A stretch of 31,774 nt of DNA from the NCBI RefSeq assembly GCF_040882025.1, contig NZ_JBBECC010000080.1:1-31774 (forward strand), read 5' to 3'. Positions within the stretch are counted from its first letter, which is position 1. Every line of letters starts with the position of its first letter. Position numbers and translations under genes: made by a program. The stretch comes from Parvibaculum sp040882025. Its GTDB lineage: Bacteria; Pseudomonadota; Alphaproteobacteria; Parvibaculales; Parvibaculaceae. Positions 16,659 to 24,613 of this stretch are shown in pieces. Under the pieces are notes generated by a model. It was not told the origin of the DNA. It ran no database searches and saw nothing but the letters and a program-made list of their open reading frames with translations.

Positions 16659-17723
16659 ATGACAATCCAGCCCAATCAACAGTCCTTCCAGACCTTTCTC
16701 GACCAGGTCGTCAGCGATCTCGCGGCGAGTTATGGCGGTGTGATGGTCAGCATCGGCGACAAGCTCGGCCTCTACAAGGCCATGCACAATGTTGGCCCGC
16801 TTTCTTCCGCCGAGATTGCCGCCCGTGCCAAATGCAGCGAGCGCTATGTCCGCGAATGGCTCAATTCGCAGGCCGCATCCGGCTATGTCCGGTACCATCC
16901 GGCAAGTGGCACATATGAACTTACGCCCGAGCAGGCCGCGGTTTTCGCGGATGAGGAAAGCCCGGTCTTCTTTCCGCCTGCATGGGAAGTTCCGGCTTCG
17001 ATGTGGCTCGACGAAGAAAAGACGATCGACGCCTTTCGAACAGGCAATGGCGTGCCGTGGAGCGACCACGACGGACGCCTTTTCTGCGGCGTCGCGGCGT
17101 TCTTCCGCAACGGATACCGCGCCAATCTGGTCGACAATTGGCTGCCGGCGCTCGATGGCGTGACGGCGAAGCTGAAGACGGGCGCCAGAGTCGCCGATAT
17201 CGGATGCGGCCATGGTCACTCGACGATCTTCATGGCCAAGGCCTTCCCCAAATCGGCCTTCCTCGGCATCGACACCCATGAAGGCTCTCTCAGCGCCGCC
17301 CGGCGCAATGCGGAGGAAGCCGGTGTCGCCGACCGCGTCACCTTCGAACATGTCAGTGCGGACGCCTATGCGAAGGGCAAGTTCGACCTGATCTGCTTCT
17401 TCGACTGCCTGCATGACATGGGTCATCCGGACGCCGCTGCCCGGCATGCCCGGACAGCACTTGCCGACAACGGAACGGTGATGCTTGTCGAGCCTTTCGC
17501 CGGCAACAAGGTCGAGGACAATCTCAACCCGATCGGCAAGCTCTACTACTCCGCCTCGACGACGATGTGCTGCGCACACGCCATTTCCGAGAAGGGAAAT
17601 TATGCGCTCGGCGCGCAGGCGGGTGAAACGCAGCTCCGGGAGATATTCACCCAGGCCGGCTTTTCGACATTCCGGCTCGCGACCGAGACACCTTTCAATC
17701 TCGTTCTCGAAGCGAGGCTGTAA
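16659..17723 (+). CDS. Class I SAM-dependent methyltransferase with N-terminal winged helix
   Basis: Protein of 354 residues. Residues about 20-90 form the dimerisation/winged-helix part typical of O-methyltransferase-like enzymes (GLYKAMHNVGPLSSAEIAARAKCSERYVREWLNSQAASGYVRYH). The SAM-binding Rossmann fold starts with motif I VADIGCGHGHST and the following acidic residue in FLGIDTHEGSLSAARRNAEEAG; DLICFFDCLHDMGHPD is motif IV. A strong ribosome binding site (ACGGAGG) precedes the ATG. The closest general type is the transcriptional-regulator-like methyltransferase fold seen in mycobacterial Rv2258c-type proteins; the substrate is unknown. Control by the divergent GlxA-type regulator is likely. 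Confidence 0.85.
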   Translation: MTIQPNQQSFQTFLDQVVSDLAASYGGVMVSIGDKLGLYKAMHNVGPLSSAEIAARAKCSERYVREWLNSQAASGYVRYHPASGTYELTPEQAAVFADEESPVFFPPAWEVPASMWLDEEKTIDAFRTGNGVPWSDHDGRLFCGVAAFFRNGYRANLVDNWLPALDGVTAKLKTGARVADIGCGHGHSTIFMAKAFPKSAFLGIDTHEGSLSAARRNAEEAGVADRVTFEHVSADAYAKGKFDLICFFDCLHDMGHPDAAARHARTALADNGTVMLVEPFAGNKVEDNLNPIGKLYYSASTTMCCAHAISEKGNYALGAQAGETQLREIFTQAGFSTFRLATETPFNLVLEARL

Positions 17724-17735
17724 GGAGCCGCAAGC

Positions 17736-17760
17736 CCTGTCGCGCGAAACGCGCGGCAGG
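17736..17760. terminator. Hairpin between convergent methyltransferase and MscS genes
   Basis: CCTGTCGCGCG (17736-17746) pairs with CGCGCGGCAGG (17750-17760) over 11 bp with one G-U pair and a three-base loop AAA. There is no T-tract on either side, so it is a terminator by position and stability rather than by a full intrinsic signal. Confidence 0.55.
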
Positions 17761-17807
17761 ACGCTCGCTCTTCCAGAGAAATACGATTCCGTCCGACGGA
17801 TCCCGCC

Positions 17808-18950
17808 CTATGTCTCGGCTGCCACAATCTCGTCCGGCGATGGTGGGAGCGTTTCCACATAGATGGAACGGCTCGGGAAAGCAAAGCCCGTGCCCGCGCC
17901 TTCGACGATCTGCTTGATGCGATAGGCAAGCGCTTCCTTCACGGCAAGCCATTCGCCCCAGACGGTCGTCGTCGTGAAGCAATAGACCAGAATATCGATG
18001 GAGGAAGCGCCGAAGCTGTCGACACGCACGAAAATATGCGCGGATGGAGGCTTCGCGAAATCGTCGGTTGAGTTGAGATAACGCTCGATGCCGTCGCATA
18101 TCTGCCGCAGCTGCTCGTGCGTCGTGCGGTACTCGACACCGATCAGCCACGATATCCGCCGATAGGTCATGGCGCTGTAATTTGTCACCGCATTGTCCGA
18201 AAGCTGCTGGTTGGGTACGAAGACCGGCGCCTTGTCGAACTGGCGCACATGCGTCGAGCGGAAACCGATCTTTTCCACCGTTCCTTCCACCACGCCGTCG
18301 ACCTTGATCCAGTCGCCGATACCGAAGCGGCGCTCGATCAGGATCGACATGCCGCCGATCAGGTTCTTGAAAAGATCCTGTGCGCCAAGCGCCACCGCAA
18401 CGCCGAAAAGGCCGAGGCCGGCAATGATCGGCGCTACCTGAATGCCCCAGGTTTGCAGGATGGTTGCACCCGCGATCAGCACGACTGCCGTCTTGGCGCC
18501 GGCAACCAGCCATTCGAGAATTTCCGGCGTCAGCACCCGCTCAAGCCTCTTCACCCCCTGGCTCACCGGGCCGACGCAATTGTAGAGCGCCCAGAAGATC
18601 GCGACGGTGATCAGCGACCGGTTGAGGTTCTCGGTAAAATCGCGTGCAACGCCTTCGAAAGCGAGATATTCGGTTGCGAAGAAAAAACCGAGTGCGAAGA
18701 AGAGAAAACGCAACGGGTTGCGGATCGCGTCCCGGATATAGTCATCGACCTTCGTCTCCGTGCGCTCCACCCAGCGGTCGGCGATCGCCAGAACGAAGCG
18801 GGTGAAGAGCCCGCGCAATACATAGAAGAAACCGAAAATCGCGACCGCAACGAGAATGTTGCCGATGCTGTAACCGAGAACGCCGGTACTCCAGACGTCC
18901 CTGACGAGATACCAGTAGTCCTCGAGATTTTTCAGTATACCTTGCATCAT
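17808..18950 (-). CDS. Mechanosensitive ion channel, MscS family
   Basis: Inner-membrane channel of 380 residues that releases solutes on hypo-osmotic shock. Several hydrophobic segments precede the pore-lining TM3 region, which reads WGIQVAPIIAGLGLFGVAVALGAQDLFKNLIGGMSILIERRFGIGDWIKVDG, with the Gly/Ala-packed helix and the start of the beta domain typical of MscS. The C-terminal domain continues with VEGTVEKIGFRSTHVRQFDKAPVFVPNQQLSDNAVTNYS. Extra N-terminal helices make it longer than E. coli MscS (286 residues), similar to YbdG/YnaI-type relatives. It follows prfC by 27 bp on the same strand and probably shares its transcript. Confidence 0.9.
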   Translation of the reverse strand: MMQGILKNLEDYWYLVRDVWSTGVLGYSIGNILVAVAIFGFFYVLRGLFTRFVLAIADRWVERTETKVDDYIRDAIRNPLRFLFFALGFFFATEYLAFEGVARDFTENLNRSLITVAIFWALYNCVGPVSQGVKRLERVLTPEILEWLVAGAKTAVVLIAGATILQTWGIQVAPIIAGLGLFGVAVALGAQDLFKNLIGGMSILIERRFGIGDWIKVDGVVEGTVEKIGFRSTHVRQFDKAPVFVPNQQLSDNAVTNYSAMTYRRISWLIGVEYRTTHEQLRQICDGIERYLNSTDDFAKPPSAHIFVRVDSFGASSIDILVYCFTTTTVWGEWLAVKEALAYRIKQIVEGAGTGFAFPSRSIYVETLPPSPDEIVAAET

Positions 18951-18977
18951 GTGTCGGCCGGTCCTGCTTTGTCGACG

Positions 18978-20603
18978 CTATGTGGCGGCAGTGCGTTCAC
19001 GCGTTGCAGAGAATGTGACGTTCGGCCACTTCTCCAGCGTGTAGCCGATTTCCCAATTGCTTTTCGCCATGAAAACCGGCGCGCCGTCGCGGTCGGTCGC
19101 CATGTTACCGCGATGCGCTTCGACAAAGCGCTTCAGTTCGGCGGCGTCATTTGCCTGGACCCAGCGCGCGGTCTCGAAGGGTGCCGGTTCGAACTGCACC
19201 TTGATGTCGTATTCGGCGGCGATGCGCGAAGCGAGGACCTCAAGCTGCAACTGGCCGACCACGCCGACAATCCAGTTGGCGCCGATCTCGGGCTTGAAGA
19301 CCTGCGTCACGCCTTCCTCCGCGAGGCTTTCCAGCGCGCGGCGCATGTGCTTGGCCTTCATCGGATCGTCGAGGCGGACGCGGCGCAGGATTTCCGGTGC
19401 GAAGTTCGGAATGCCGGTGAAGATAAGATCCTCGCCCTCACTCAGCGTGTCGCCGACCCGGATCGTACCGTGATTGGGAATGCCGATAATGTCGCCTGCA
19501 AAGGCATCGTCGAGCAACTCGCGGTCCTGCGCAAAAAAGAGGATCGCATTGTTGACGCCGATGGTCTTGCCGCTGCCGGAAATCTTCAACCGCATGCCGC
19601 GCTTGAACCTGCCCGAACAGATGCGCATGAAAGCGATGCGGTCGCGGTGATTGGCGTCCATGTTCGCCTGTACCTTGAAGACAAAACCGGTCACCTTCGA
19701 TTCGCCCGGCTCGACAATGCGCGTCGCGGCCGGCTGGACGCGCGGCGGCGGCGCATAGGCGACGACGGCATCAAGCAACTCGCGTACGCCGAGCTTCCTG
19801 AGTGCGCTGCCGAAATAGACCGGCGTCATGTGCCCCGCACGATATTGCTCGATATCGAAGGTTGGGGACCCCTCCCGTGCGAGCTCCATCTCCTCGCGGA
19901 AATGCGTCAGTTCATCCGTTCCCAGATAGTCGGCGATGCGGTCGCCGGTCAGGCTTTCGGGTTCGCTGTCGGCGGCACCCTTTTCCGCACCCGGCTTTTC
20001 GTAAGGAACAAAGCGGTCGTTTTCGGGATCGAAGATGCCGCGAAGCAGCCCGCCCATGCCCGCCGGCCAGACCATCGGCGCCGTATCGAGCGCGAGCTTC
20101 GAGGCGATCTCGTCCATCAGCTCGAAGGGGTTCTGGCCCTCGCGATCGATCTTGTTGATGAAAGTGATGATCGGCACGTCGCGCATGCGGCAGACTTCGA
20201 AGAGTTTCAGCGTCTGCGCCTCGATGCCCTTGGCCGCGTCGATCACCATGATGGCGCTGTCGGCGGCCGTCAGCGTGCGGTAGGTGTCTTCGCTGAAATC
20301 CTCGTGTCCGGGCGTGTCGAGCAGATTGCAGACGATACCCTTGTATTCGAAGGTCATCACGGCCGAGGTCACCGAGATGCCGCGGTCCTGCTCGATCTTC
20401 ATCCAATCGGAGCGCGCACGCCGGTTGTCGCCGCGGGCCTTCACCTGGCCCGCCATGCGGATCGCGCCGCCCTTCAGCAGCAGGTTCTCTGTCAGTGTTG
20501 TCTTGCCGGCGTCCGGATGGGAGATGATCGCGAAGGTCCGTCGCTTGCGGATCTCGCCGGCCAACTCCTTGTCCTGACGGCTTGCGGCCTCGGAAATGCT
20601 CAA
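18978..20603 (-). CDS. prfC: Peptide chain release factor 3
   Basis: GTPase of 541 residues that recycles RF1 and RF2 from the ribosome after termination. Visible GTPase motifs are G1 SHPDAGKTT, G3 DTPGHEDFSEDTYRTL and G4 NKID; the effector region QDRGISVTSAVMTFEY is the RF3 form rather than EF-G. The C-terminal RF3 domain is complete. The start is taken as the TTG at 20603, giving MSISEAASRQDKELAGEIRKRRTFAIIS and preceded by a GGAG ribosome binding site 8 bases away; an in-frame ATG at 20672 would add 23 residues rich in Gly and is less likely. Confidence 0.93.
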   Translation of the reverse strand: MSISEAASRQDKELAGEIRKRRTFAIISHPDAGKTTLTENLLLKGGAIRMAGQVKARGDNRRARSDWMKIEQDRGISVTSAVMTFEYKGIVCNLLDTPGHEDFSEDTYRTLTAADSAIMVIDAAKGIEAQTLKLFEVCRMRDVPIITFINKIDREGQNPFELMDEIASKLALDTAPMVWPAGMGGLLRGIFDPENDRFVPYEKPGAEKGAADSEPESLTGDRIADYLGTDELTHFREEMELAREGSPTFDIEQYRAGHMTPVYFGSALRKLGVRELLDAVVAYAPPPRVQPAATRIVEPGESKVTGFVFKVQANMDANHRDRIAFMRICSGRFKRGMRLKISGSGKTIGVNNAILFFAQDRELLDDAFAGDIIGIPNHGTIRVGDTLSEGEDLIFTGIPNFAPEILRRVRLDDPMKAKHMRRALESLAEEGVTQVFKPEIGANWIVGVVGQLQLEVLASRIAAEYDIKVQFEPAPFETARWVQANDAAELKRFVEAHRGNMATDRDGAPVFMAKSNWEIGYTLEKWPNVTFSATRERTAAT

Positions 20604-20746
20604 CGTTCCGTCTCCGGGATGAATTTGCGCGGAAGCTAGCCCAAAGCGGCCCGCCCCGCCCCCCCGCGACAAACTGGCCCCTCGGCGGCGATTGCACGCT
20701 GTGCCAGCATCCGCCGCATCATGTCATTGAACTTCAGGAGACGCCC

Positions 20747-20965
20747 ATGACCAGTGCCCGCGACATTGTCGAGCCACATATCGAGGCCATGCTCAAGGAG
20801 GCGGAGACCGCGCGGCTTTCGAGCGACGCCGTTGCCCGCATCCTGTTTGAGCAGGTGTTGCGCATCTGGCGCGACATCCGCAATCCGGAAGACATTCGCG
20901 CCGAGCTGATCGAAGCGGCGGACCATCTCGACCCGGACGAGGATTTCATGTTCATGCGGCCTTGA
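20747..20965 (+). CDS. Small acidic protein of unknown function
   Basis: Predicted soluble protein of 72 residues with no recognised domain. A CAGGAG ribosome binding site lies six bases before the ATG at 20747. The sequence is helical and acidic (DIVEPHIEAMLKEAETARLSSDAVARILFEQVLRIWRDIRNPEDIRAELIEAADHLDPDEDFMFMRP) and codon use matches neighbouring genes, so it looks like a real gene. It diverges from prfC and converges on the merR-like gene, with 12 bp between stops. An open frame extends upstream to 20582 but that part lies over the prfC start and lacks a ribosome binding site. Confidence 0.65.
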   Translation: MTSARDIVEPHIEAMLKEAETARLSSDAVARILFEQVLRIWRDIRNPEDIRAELIEAADHLDPDEDFMFMRP

Positions 20966-20977
20966 CGAGGTTGCAGG

Positions 20978-21379
20978 CTAGGAACCCGACAGCGCCTCAA
21001 TGATCCGGCAATCGCCGATGCGGCCGCCCTGGCAGCATTCGCTGATGCGCCGAAGTTCCTTTTCCAGTCTTTTCAGGTCGGCAATCTTGCGCCCGATTTC
21101 CGCGAGATGATCGAGCGCAAGCCTGTCCACCGCCGCGCAATCCCGGTCGGTCTTCTTTGAGAGGTCGAGAAGCTCGCGCACCTGCGCCAGCGTGAAACCG
21201 AGATCCCTGCAGCGTCGGATGAAATGAAGCCGCTCGCGGTGCCGCGCGTCATAGGCGCGATAGTTGCCGCGCGTCCTGGGCGGCTCCGGCAGGAGACCTA
21301 TTTTCTCATAGTAGCGAATGGTGACGACCTTGGTGCCGGTCGCCTTGGCCAGTTCGCCGATGCTTGTTCCGTCATCCAT
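20978..21379 (-). CDS. MerR family metal-responsive regulator (ZntR/CadR/PbrR-like)
   Basis: Regulator of 133 residues. The N-terminal winged HTH reads SIGELAKATGTKVVTIRYYEKIGLLPEPPRTRGNYRAYD, followed by the long dimerisation helix. Cysteines at 81, 115, 116 and 124 match the metal-binding positions of the ZntR/CadR/PbrR group (one at the helix start and a CC-x7-C loop), where the histidine found in ZntR is replaced by Gly here. That favours a soft divalent ion such as Cd, Pb, Zn or Co rather than Cu(I). The start codon adjoins the divergent MerR promoter that drives the cation transporter gene. Confidence 0.88.
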   Translation of the reverse strand: MDDGTSIGELAKATGTKVVTIRYYEKIGLLPEPPRTRGNYRAYDARHRERLHFIRRCRDLGFTLAQVRELLDLSKKTDRDCAAVDRLALDHLAEIGRKIADLKRLEKELRRISECCQGGRIGDCRIIEALSGS

Positions 21380-21382
21380 GTC

Positions 21383-21413
21383 TTGACCCTATAGTTACTA
21401 TAGATCCTATCCT
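21383..21413 (+). promoter_or_regulatory. MerR-type promoter with 19-bp spacer and central operator
   Basis: TTGACC (21383-21388) and TATCCT (21408-21413) are separated by 19 bp, the overlong spacing that MerR proteins correct by twisting DNA. The spacer starts with the dyad CTATAGT-T-ACTATAG (21389-21403), perfect over seven bases each side, and the surrounding ACCCTATAG is close to the CadR/PbrR operator type. It points toward the cation transporter gene and lies just upstream of the regulator gene on the other strand. Confidence 0.85.
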
Positions 21414-21444
21414 AACCTCCTGAATTCTTTTTGGCGAGGTCAGG

Positions 21445-22095
21445 ATGAGTGGACAATGCTGCGACCACGGGACACCGGAAGCGCGATTGCGCGATGCCGG
21501 TTACCGACGCGTCCTCTGGGCGGCGCTTGCGATTAACGGCGTCATGTTCGCGGTTGAGATCGTCGCCGGTTTCGCCGCCGGTTCGGTCGCTCTTCAGGCC
21601 GACGCGCTCGATTTTCTCGGCGATACGGCCACCTATGCGATCAGCCTCTTCGTCATCGGCATGTCGTTGCGCGCGCGGGCGCGGGCCGCGCTCGCCAAGG
21701 GCACCGCGATGGGACTGCTCGGCATCTGGGTCATGAGCTCGACGCTCTGGCATGTCGCCTATGGAGGTGCGCCGCAGGCCATGACGATGGGCATCGTCGG
21801 CCTCACCGCCCTTGCCGCCAATGCGGCCGTCTTCGCCCTTCTTTGGCGTCACCGCTCGGGCGACAGCAACATGCGCTCGGTCTGGCTTTGCTCACGAAAC
21901 GACGTGATCGGCAATGCCGCCGTGGTCCTCGCCGCGCTTGGTGTCTTCGGCACCGGCACCGCATGGCCGGACATTGCCGTCGCCGCCATCATGGCGGTGC
22001 TCGCGCTGCAAGGCGCGTGGACGGTCTTCGTTCATGCGCGGGACGAGCTTCGCGGCGGAGCGGAGGAAACCGCGATGCGGCAAACGGAGGCCTGA
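21445..22095 (+). CDS. Short cation diffusion facilitator-type metal transporter
   Basis: Inner-membrane protein of 216 residues with about six transmembrane segments, likely a proton-driven metal exporter. The metal site in the second helix is seen as D-x2-D-x3-D (Asp53, Asp56, Asp60 in QADALDFLGDTATYAISLFV) and the matching later helix has a CSRNDVIGNAAVVLAALGVF segment. The protein starts with MSGQCCDHG, a likely cytoplasmic metal-catching stretch. It ends directly after the sixth helix, so the cytoplasmic regulatory domain of classical CDF proteins such as YiiP is missing. The dedicated MerR promoter indicates induction by metal ions. Which ion is exported is not decided by the sequence. 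Confidence 0.82.
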   Translation: MSGQCCDHGTPEARLRDAGYRRVLWAALAINGVMFAVEIVAGFAAGSVALQADALDFLGDTATYAISLFVIGMSLRARARAALAKGTAMGLLGIWVMSSTLWHVAYGGAPQAMTMGIVGLTALAANAAVFALLWRHRSGDSNMRSVWLCSRNDVIGNAAVVLAALGVFGTGTAWPDIAVAAIMAVLALQGAWTVFVHARDELRGGAEETAMRQTEA

Positions 22096-22108
22096 ACGGC
22101 GGCCCGGC

Positions 22109-22450
22109 CTAGCGCACCGGCTCGACCAGGAAATGTCGGCCCTCGCGGTCCTCGATCTCCACCACCCAGAGGTCGGGGTCGCGCTGGCGTTGTTTCTCGA
22201 TATAGGCGTCGGCGTCGGTTTCCGGCGCCGGTTCGGCGCCCGGCCGCGCCATCCAGAACAGCGCGCCCTCGCCGTCACGGGCCGGTGCATAGACGGTCGC
22301 GCGGCCATCCAGCCGGTTGACCTTGACCAGGACGATTCCGGAGGTCGCATCGCCGCGCCGGACCACCATCGCGCCCGCGCCGTTCGTTTCGCAGCGGCGG
22401 ATCAGCGCCTTCACCCAGATTTCGGCCTTCAGCCGCGGCGCCGTTTCCAT
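22109..22450 (-). CDS. DUF1491 family protein
   Basis: Soluble protein of 113 residues typical of alphaproteobacteria. The pattern RLKAEIWVKALIRRCETNGAGAMVVRRGDATSGIVLVKVNRLDG, the ARDGEGALFWMARPG turn and the ending DPDLWVVEIEDREGRHFLVEPV are the family signature and the length is normal. Function unknown. Its stop lies 13 bp from the end of the convergent metal transporter gene, and it diverges from the lipoprotein gene at 22660. Confidence 0.85.
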   Translation of the reverse strand: METAPRLKAEIWVKALIRRCETNGAGAMVVRRGDATSGIVLVKVNRLDGRATVYAPARDGEGALFWMARPGAEPAPETDADAYIEKQRQRDPDLWVVEIEDREGRHFLVEPVR

Positions 22451-22521
22451 TTTATTTTCCCGTTCTTTCGTCCTGCATCGGTCGCCGGGCCGCGGCAGTT
22501 CATCCTTAACGCGTTTCCCGT

Positions 22522-22550
22522 TTGCGGTCGCCCCGATGGAGGCATAGACT
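22522..22550 (+). promoter_or_regulatory. Possible promoter of the lipoprotein gene
   Basis: TTGCGG (22522-22527) and TAGACT (22545-22550) are 17 bp apart. The match to sigma-70 consensus is moderate (three and four of six). It would give a leader of about 100 nt. Confidence 0.35.
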
Positions 22551-22659
22551 CTCTAGCACTCTATCAAGGGAGGCCGCACTGCAAAGAAATCGATCGGCAG
22601 GGTCGATTGTTGCCGTGATCGGCGTTCCGGCTTGTGCGGGCGTCAGGGGGAGTAATGTC

Positions 22660-23733
22660 ATGTCGAGGGGTCGCAACGTGTCTTTGCATTTCCTGAAACT
22701 GGCGCAGCGGGCCGCGCTACCCGTTGCCGCCGCCTTTCTGCTGAGTGGCTGTCTTACATCCGGAGAGGACAGCAAGCCTGTCGCCGCCGCGCCCGAACCC
22801 GCGCCCGCGCCGGTTGCGATGGCCGCCGAGGATGCCGTTCTGGCCGCCCTGGAATCGGGCATCCCTCTTCCGCTGCCCTCGCCGCTTCATCGCGGTCCGG
22901 TACAGGTTGCGTCGATCGATCCGTCGGCCGGTCTCTCCTCGCTGACGACGGCGCCGCGCCTCGGTGACTTCGCCGGCGTTTACGTCAATTACGGATCGGC
23001 GCTGGCGGCGGCGTCCGAAGCGCGCCTCAACACGCCGTCCGATGTGCGCCGCGCGCTGGAACGGCTGCGCTTTGCCGAACCGGACGGGCTTGCCGAAGGC
23101 TGGTATGCCGCGCGCGCGATGATCGCGGCGCAGGACCCGGAATTCGCGCAAGGTGTGCGCAACGAGGCACGGGCCGTCGGCAAGACGGTGCTGCTTGAAC
23201 AACTCACGGCCGACGAAGACTACGTGCTGCAGATTCGCGGCTCCAGCTCGGCCAGCACCGCCGTCGCCGGCGCCATTCGCGAGGAAACGACCCGCATGGC
23301 GCAGCTTTCGGCCCGCTTCATCGATACCGCCTACCAGTTCCAGAAACAGAAATGGGGCATGATTGCGCCGCAGCCCGCGCGGCCCGAGACGCCCGTCAAG
23401 GCCGCCGCGGCAAGCCCGCTGGAACGGGCCCGCGCGGTGCTGGCGGCCCTCTCGCCGGTCGGTACGGCGCATGCCTATACGCCGAGCGTGATGAACCGCA
23501 TCCTCACGCTTGCCGCGCATCAGGTGCTCGACGGCTCGACGCAGGCCGTCCAGACGTCCGCGCCGCGCAACCCGACCGGGCGCTGCCTCAACTGGGCCCG
23601 CCTCAACCTCGATCAGTGCCTTGCCGCCGCCCGCTTTCCCTCCGAGGAAGCGTGGTGCGCCGGCAAGCATGCGGTCGAGGAAGTGAGCGGCTGCTGGGCA
23701 GAAGCCCTGCCGGCCACGCCCGCCGCCAACTAG
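22660..23733 (+). CDS. Predicted lipoprotein of unknown function
   Basis: Protein of 357 residues with a lipoprotein signal: hydrophobic helix then the lipobox LLSGC with Cys31 as the lipidated residue. The residue after the cysteine is Leu, not Asp, so outer-membrane targeting is expected. A Pro/Ala-rich linker follows (residues about 40-60), then a helical domain (FAGVYVNYGSALAAASEARLNTPSDVRRALERLRFAEPDGLAEGWYAARAMIAAQDPEFAQGVRNEA, about residues 105-170) and a C-terminal cysteine cluster (CLNWARLNLDQC, then WCAGKHAVEEVSGCW) that could form two disulfides. No family is recognised. The ATG at 22660 is chosen for its GGGGGAG ribosome binding site. Confidence 0.75.
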   Translation: MSRGRNVSLHFLKLAQRAALPVAAAFLLSGCLTSGEDSKPVAAAPEPAPAPVAMAAEDAVLAALESGIPLPLPSPLHRGPVQVASIDPSAGLSSLTTAPRLGDFAGVYVNYGSALAAASEARLNTPSDVRRALERLRFAEPDGLAEGWYAARAMIAAQDPEFAQGVRNEARAVGKTVLLEQLTADEDYVLQIRGSSSASTAVAGAIREETTRMAQLSARFIDTAYQFQKQKWGMIAPQPARPETPVKAAAASPLERARAVLAALSPVGTAHAYTPSVMNRILTLAAHQVLDGSTQAVQTSAPRNPTGRCLNWARLNLDQCLAAARFPSEEAWCAGKHAVEEVSGCWAEALPATPAAN

Positions 23734-23754
23734 GCCCGGCCTTGCCGCCGGGCC
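23733..23754 (+). terminator. GC-rich hairpin after the lipoprotein gene
   Basis: GGCCCGGC (23733-23740) pairs perfectly with GCCGGGCC (23747-23754) across the loop CTTGCC, starting at the last base of the stop codon. No T-tract follows directly. Confidence 0.55.
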
Positions 23755-24048
23755 AGCGGCCGCTTCGTACAAATTTGAATTGAATCTCGATCTTTTTTGA
23801 CGTGCATTTTCGAAAAATGCGCGTCAAATTTTTGACTTGTTTTATTTTGTTTTTTCGACAATTAGATTATATTTTCAAGTATAGTTGAATACTGAAATAA
23901 ACCAGCATTTGCTTTCACAAGCATAAGACTCAATATTTATTGCATTTTATCTTTCGATTTAACCGCGCGACAGCAGATCGCGCCCTAGCCTTCGCTCATG
24001 TCATGCGCCGGTTCCTAGGAACGACCGGCCTTTGAAAGGGTGAAAACG
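23755..24048. other. AT-rich island between the lipoprotein and DUF5330 genes
   Basis: About 200 bp (roughly 23768-23965) are strongly AT-rich in an otherwise GC-rich window, and no open frame with coding character lies in it. It holds the strong hairpin at 23796-23828, long T runs and several possible -10 elements. It is a candidate promoter region for the DUF5330 gene, a silencer-binding region (MucR or H-NS-like proteins favour such DNA) or the site of a small RNA. Two GANTC sites (GAATC near 23783 and GACTC near 23927), targets of CcrM-type methylases, are present. Confidence 0.5.
23796..23833 (+). terminator. Strong hairpin followed by a T run
   Basis: TTTGACGTGCATTTT (23796-23810) pairs with AAAATGCGCGTCAAA (23814-23828) over 15 positions with a single G-U pair and a three-base loop CGA. 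Five T residues follow at once (23829-23833), so it reads as an intrinsic terminator for the plus strand. It may end the lipoprotein transcript or an independent small RNA. Confidence 0.65.
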
Positions 24049-24459
24049 ATGTCATTTATTCTCAGAGCCGCCTTCTGGCTGACGGTGCTTGCCTTCCTGC
24101 TGCCCGCTGCCGGAGACCCCGCCGCCGGAGATGAAACCGCCAGCGTCGGGGGCTATACCGCCGCCTCGTTCGGGGCGCCGTCCGACCCCGCCGCCGCCGA
24201 AATGGGCGCCGGGGAGGCCTTGACGATGGCCGCACGCTCGGCCCAGGACGTTATGGGATTTTGTGGCCGCAATCCGGACATCTGCGCGCGGAGTCACGAG
24301 ATTGTCGGCCATGTCATCCGCCAGACGACGCATTACGGCGGCATGGCGCTGGTCTGGCTGACCGACAAGGCCCGGGAACAGCAGCAGGACAGCGCCCCCT
24401 CCCCGGTCGCCCCGGTCAGCCGGCAAGCCCTTGTTCCGCCGCATCTGGCAGGCGCCTGA
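24049..24459 (+). CDS. DUF5330 domain protein, exported
   Basis: Small protein of 136 residues beginning with a hydrophobic signal segment (FILRAAFWLTVLAFLLPAAGD). The middle (EALTMAARSAQDVMGFCGRNPDICARSHEIVGHVIRQTTHYGGMALVWLTD) has the paired cysteines and helices of DUF5330, a family seen mainly in Hyphomicrobiales. Function unknown. The ATG at 24049 is preferred over the GTG at 24040 because the ribosome binding site GAAAGGG lies eight bases before it. The upstream AT-rich island is its likely control region. Confidence 0.72.
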   Translation: MSFILRAAFWLTVLAFLLPAAGDPAAGDETASVGGYTAASFGAPSDPAAAEMGAGEALTMAARSAQDVMGFCGRNPDICARSHEIVGHVIRQTTHYGGMALVWLTDKAREQQQDSAPSPVAPVSRQALVPPHLAGA

Positions 24460-24487
24460 TCTCACCCACCGGTCGCCCGCCCCTCTG

Positions 24488-24517
24488 CCGGATGCGGGGC
24501 CCTAGATCCGCATCCGG
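24488..24517 (+). terminator. Hairpin after the DUF5330 gene
   Basis: CCGGATGCGG (24488-24497) pairs perfectly with CCGCATCCGG (24508-24517) around a ten-base loop. No T-tract follows. It is the first of two tandem stem-loops before sufE. Confidence 0.5.
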
Positions 24518-24528
24518 TCCGGCTTGAC

Positions 24529-24568
24529 GCCCCGCCACTTGCCTCCCGAGTGGCGGGGCGCTTGTTCT
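24529..24568 (+). terminator. Second tandem hairpin before sufE
   Basis: GCCCCGCCACT (24529-24539) pairs perfectly with AGTGGCGGGGC (24549-24559), followed by a broken T-rich tail (CTTGTTCTT). This is the more terminator-like of the pair. Confidence 0.65.
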
Positions 24569-24613
24569 TCGGGGCCCGGCCCGCTATGTCCTGACCAACA
24601 CGGACGGAGCGCC

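Noticed and set aside
18117..20639. Open frame of 840 codons on the plus strand opposite mscS and prfC
   Set aside because: It is antisense to two clearly identified genes with full motif sets; long antisense frames are common in GC-rich DNA. Its product has no recognisable domain.
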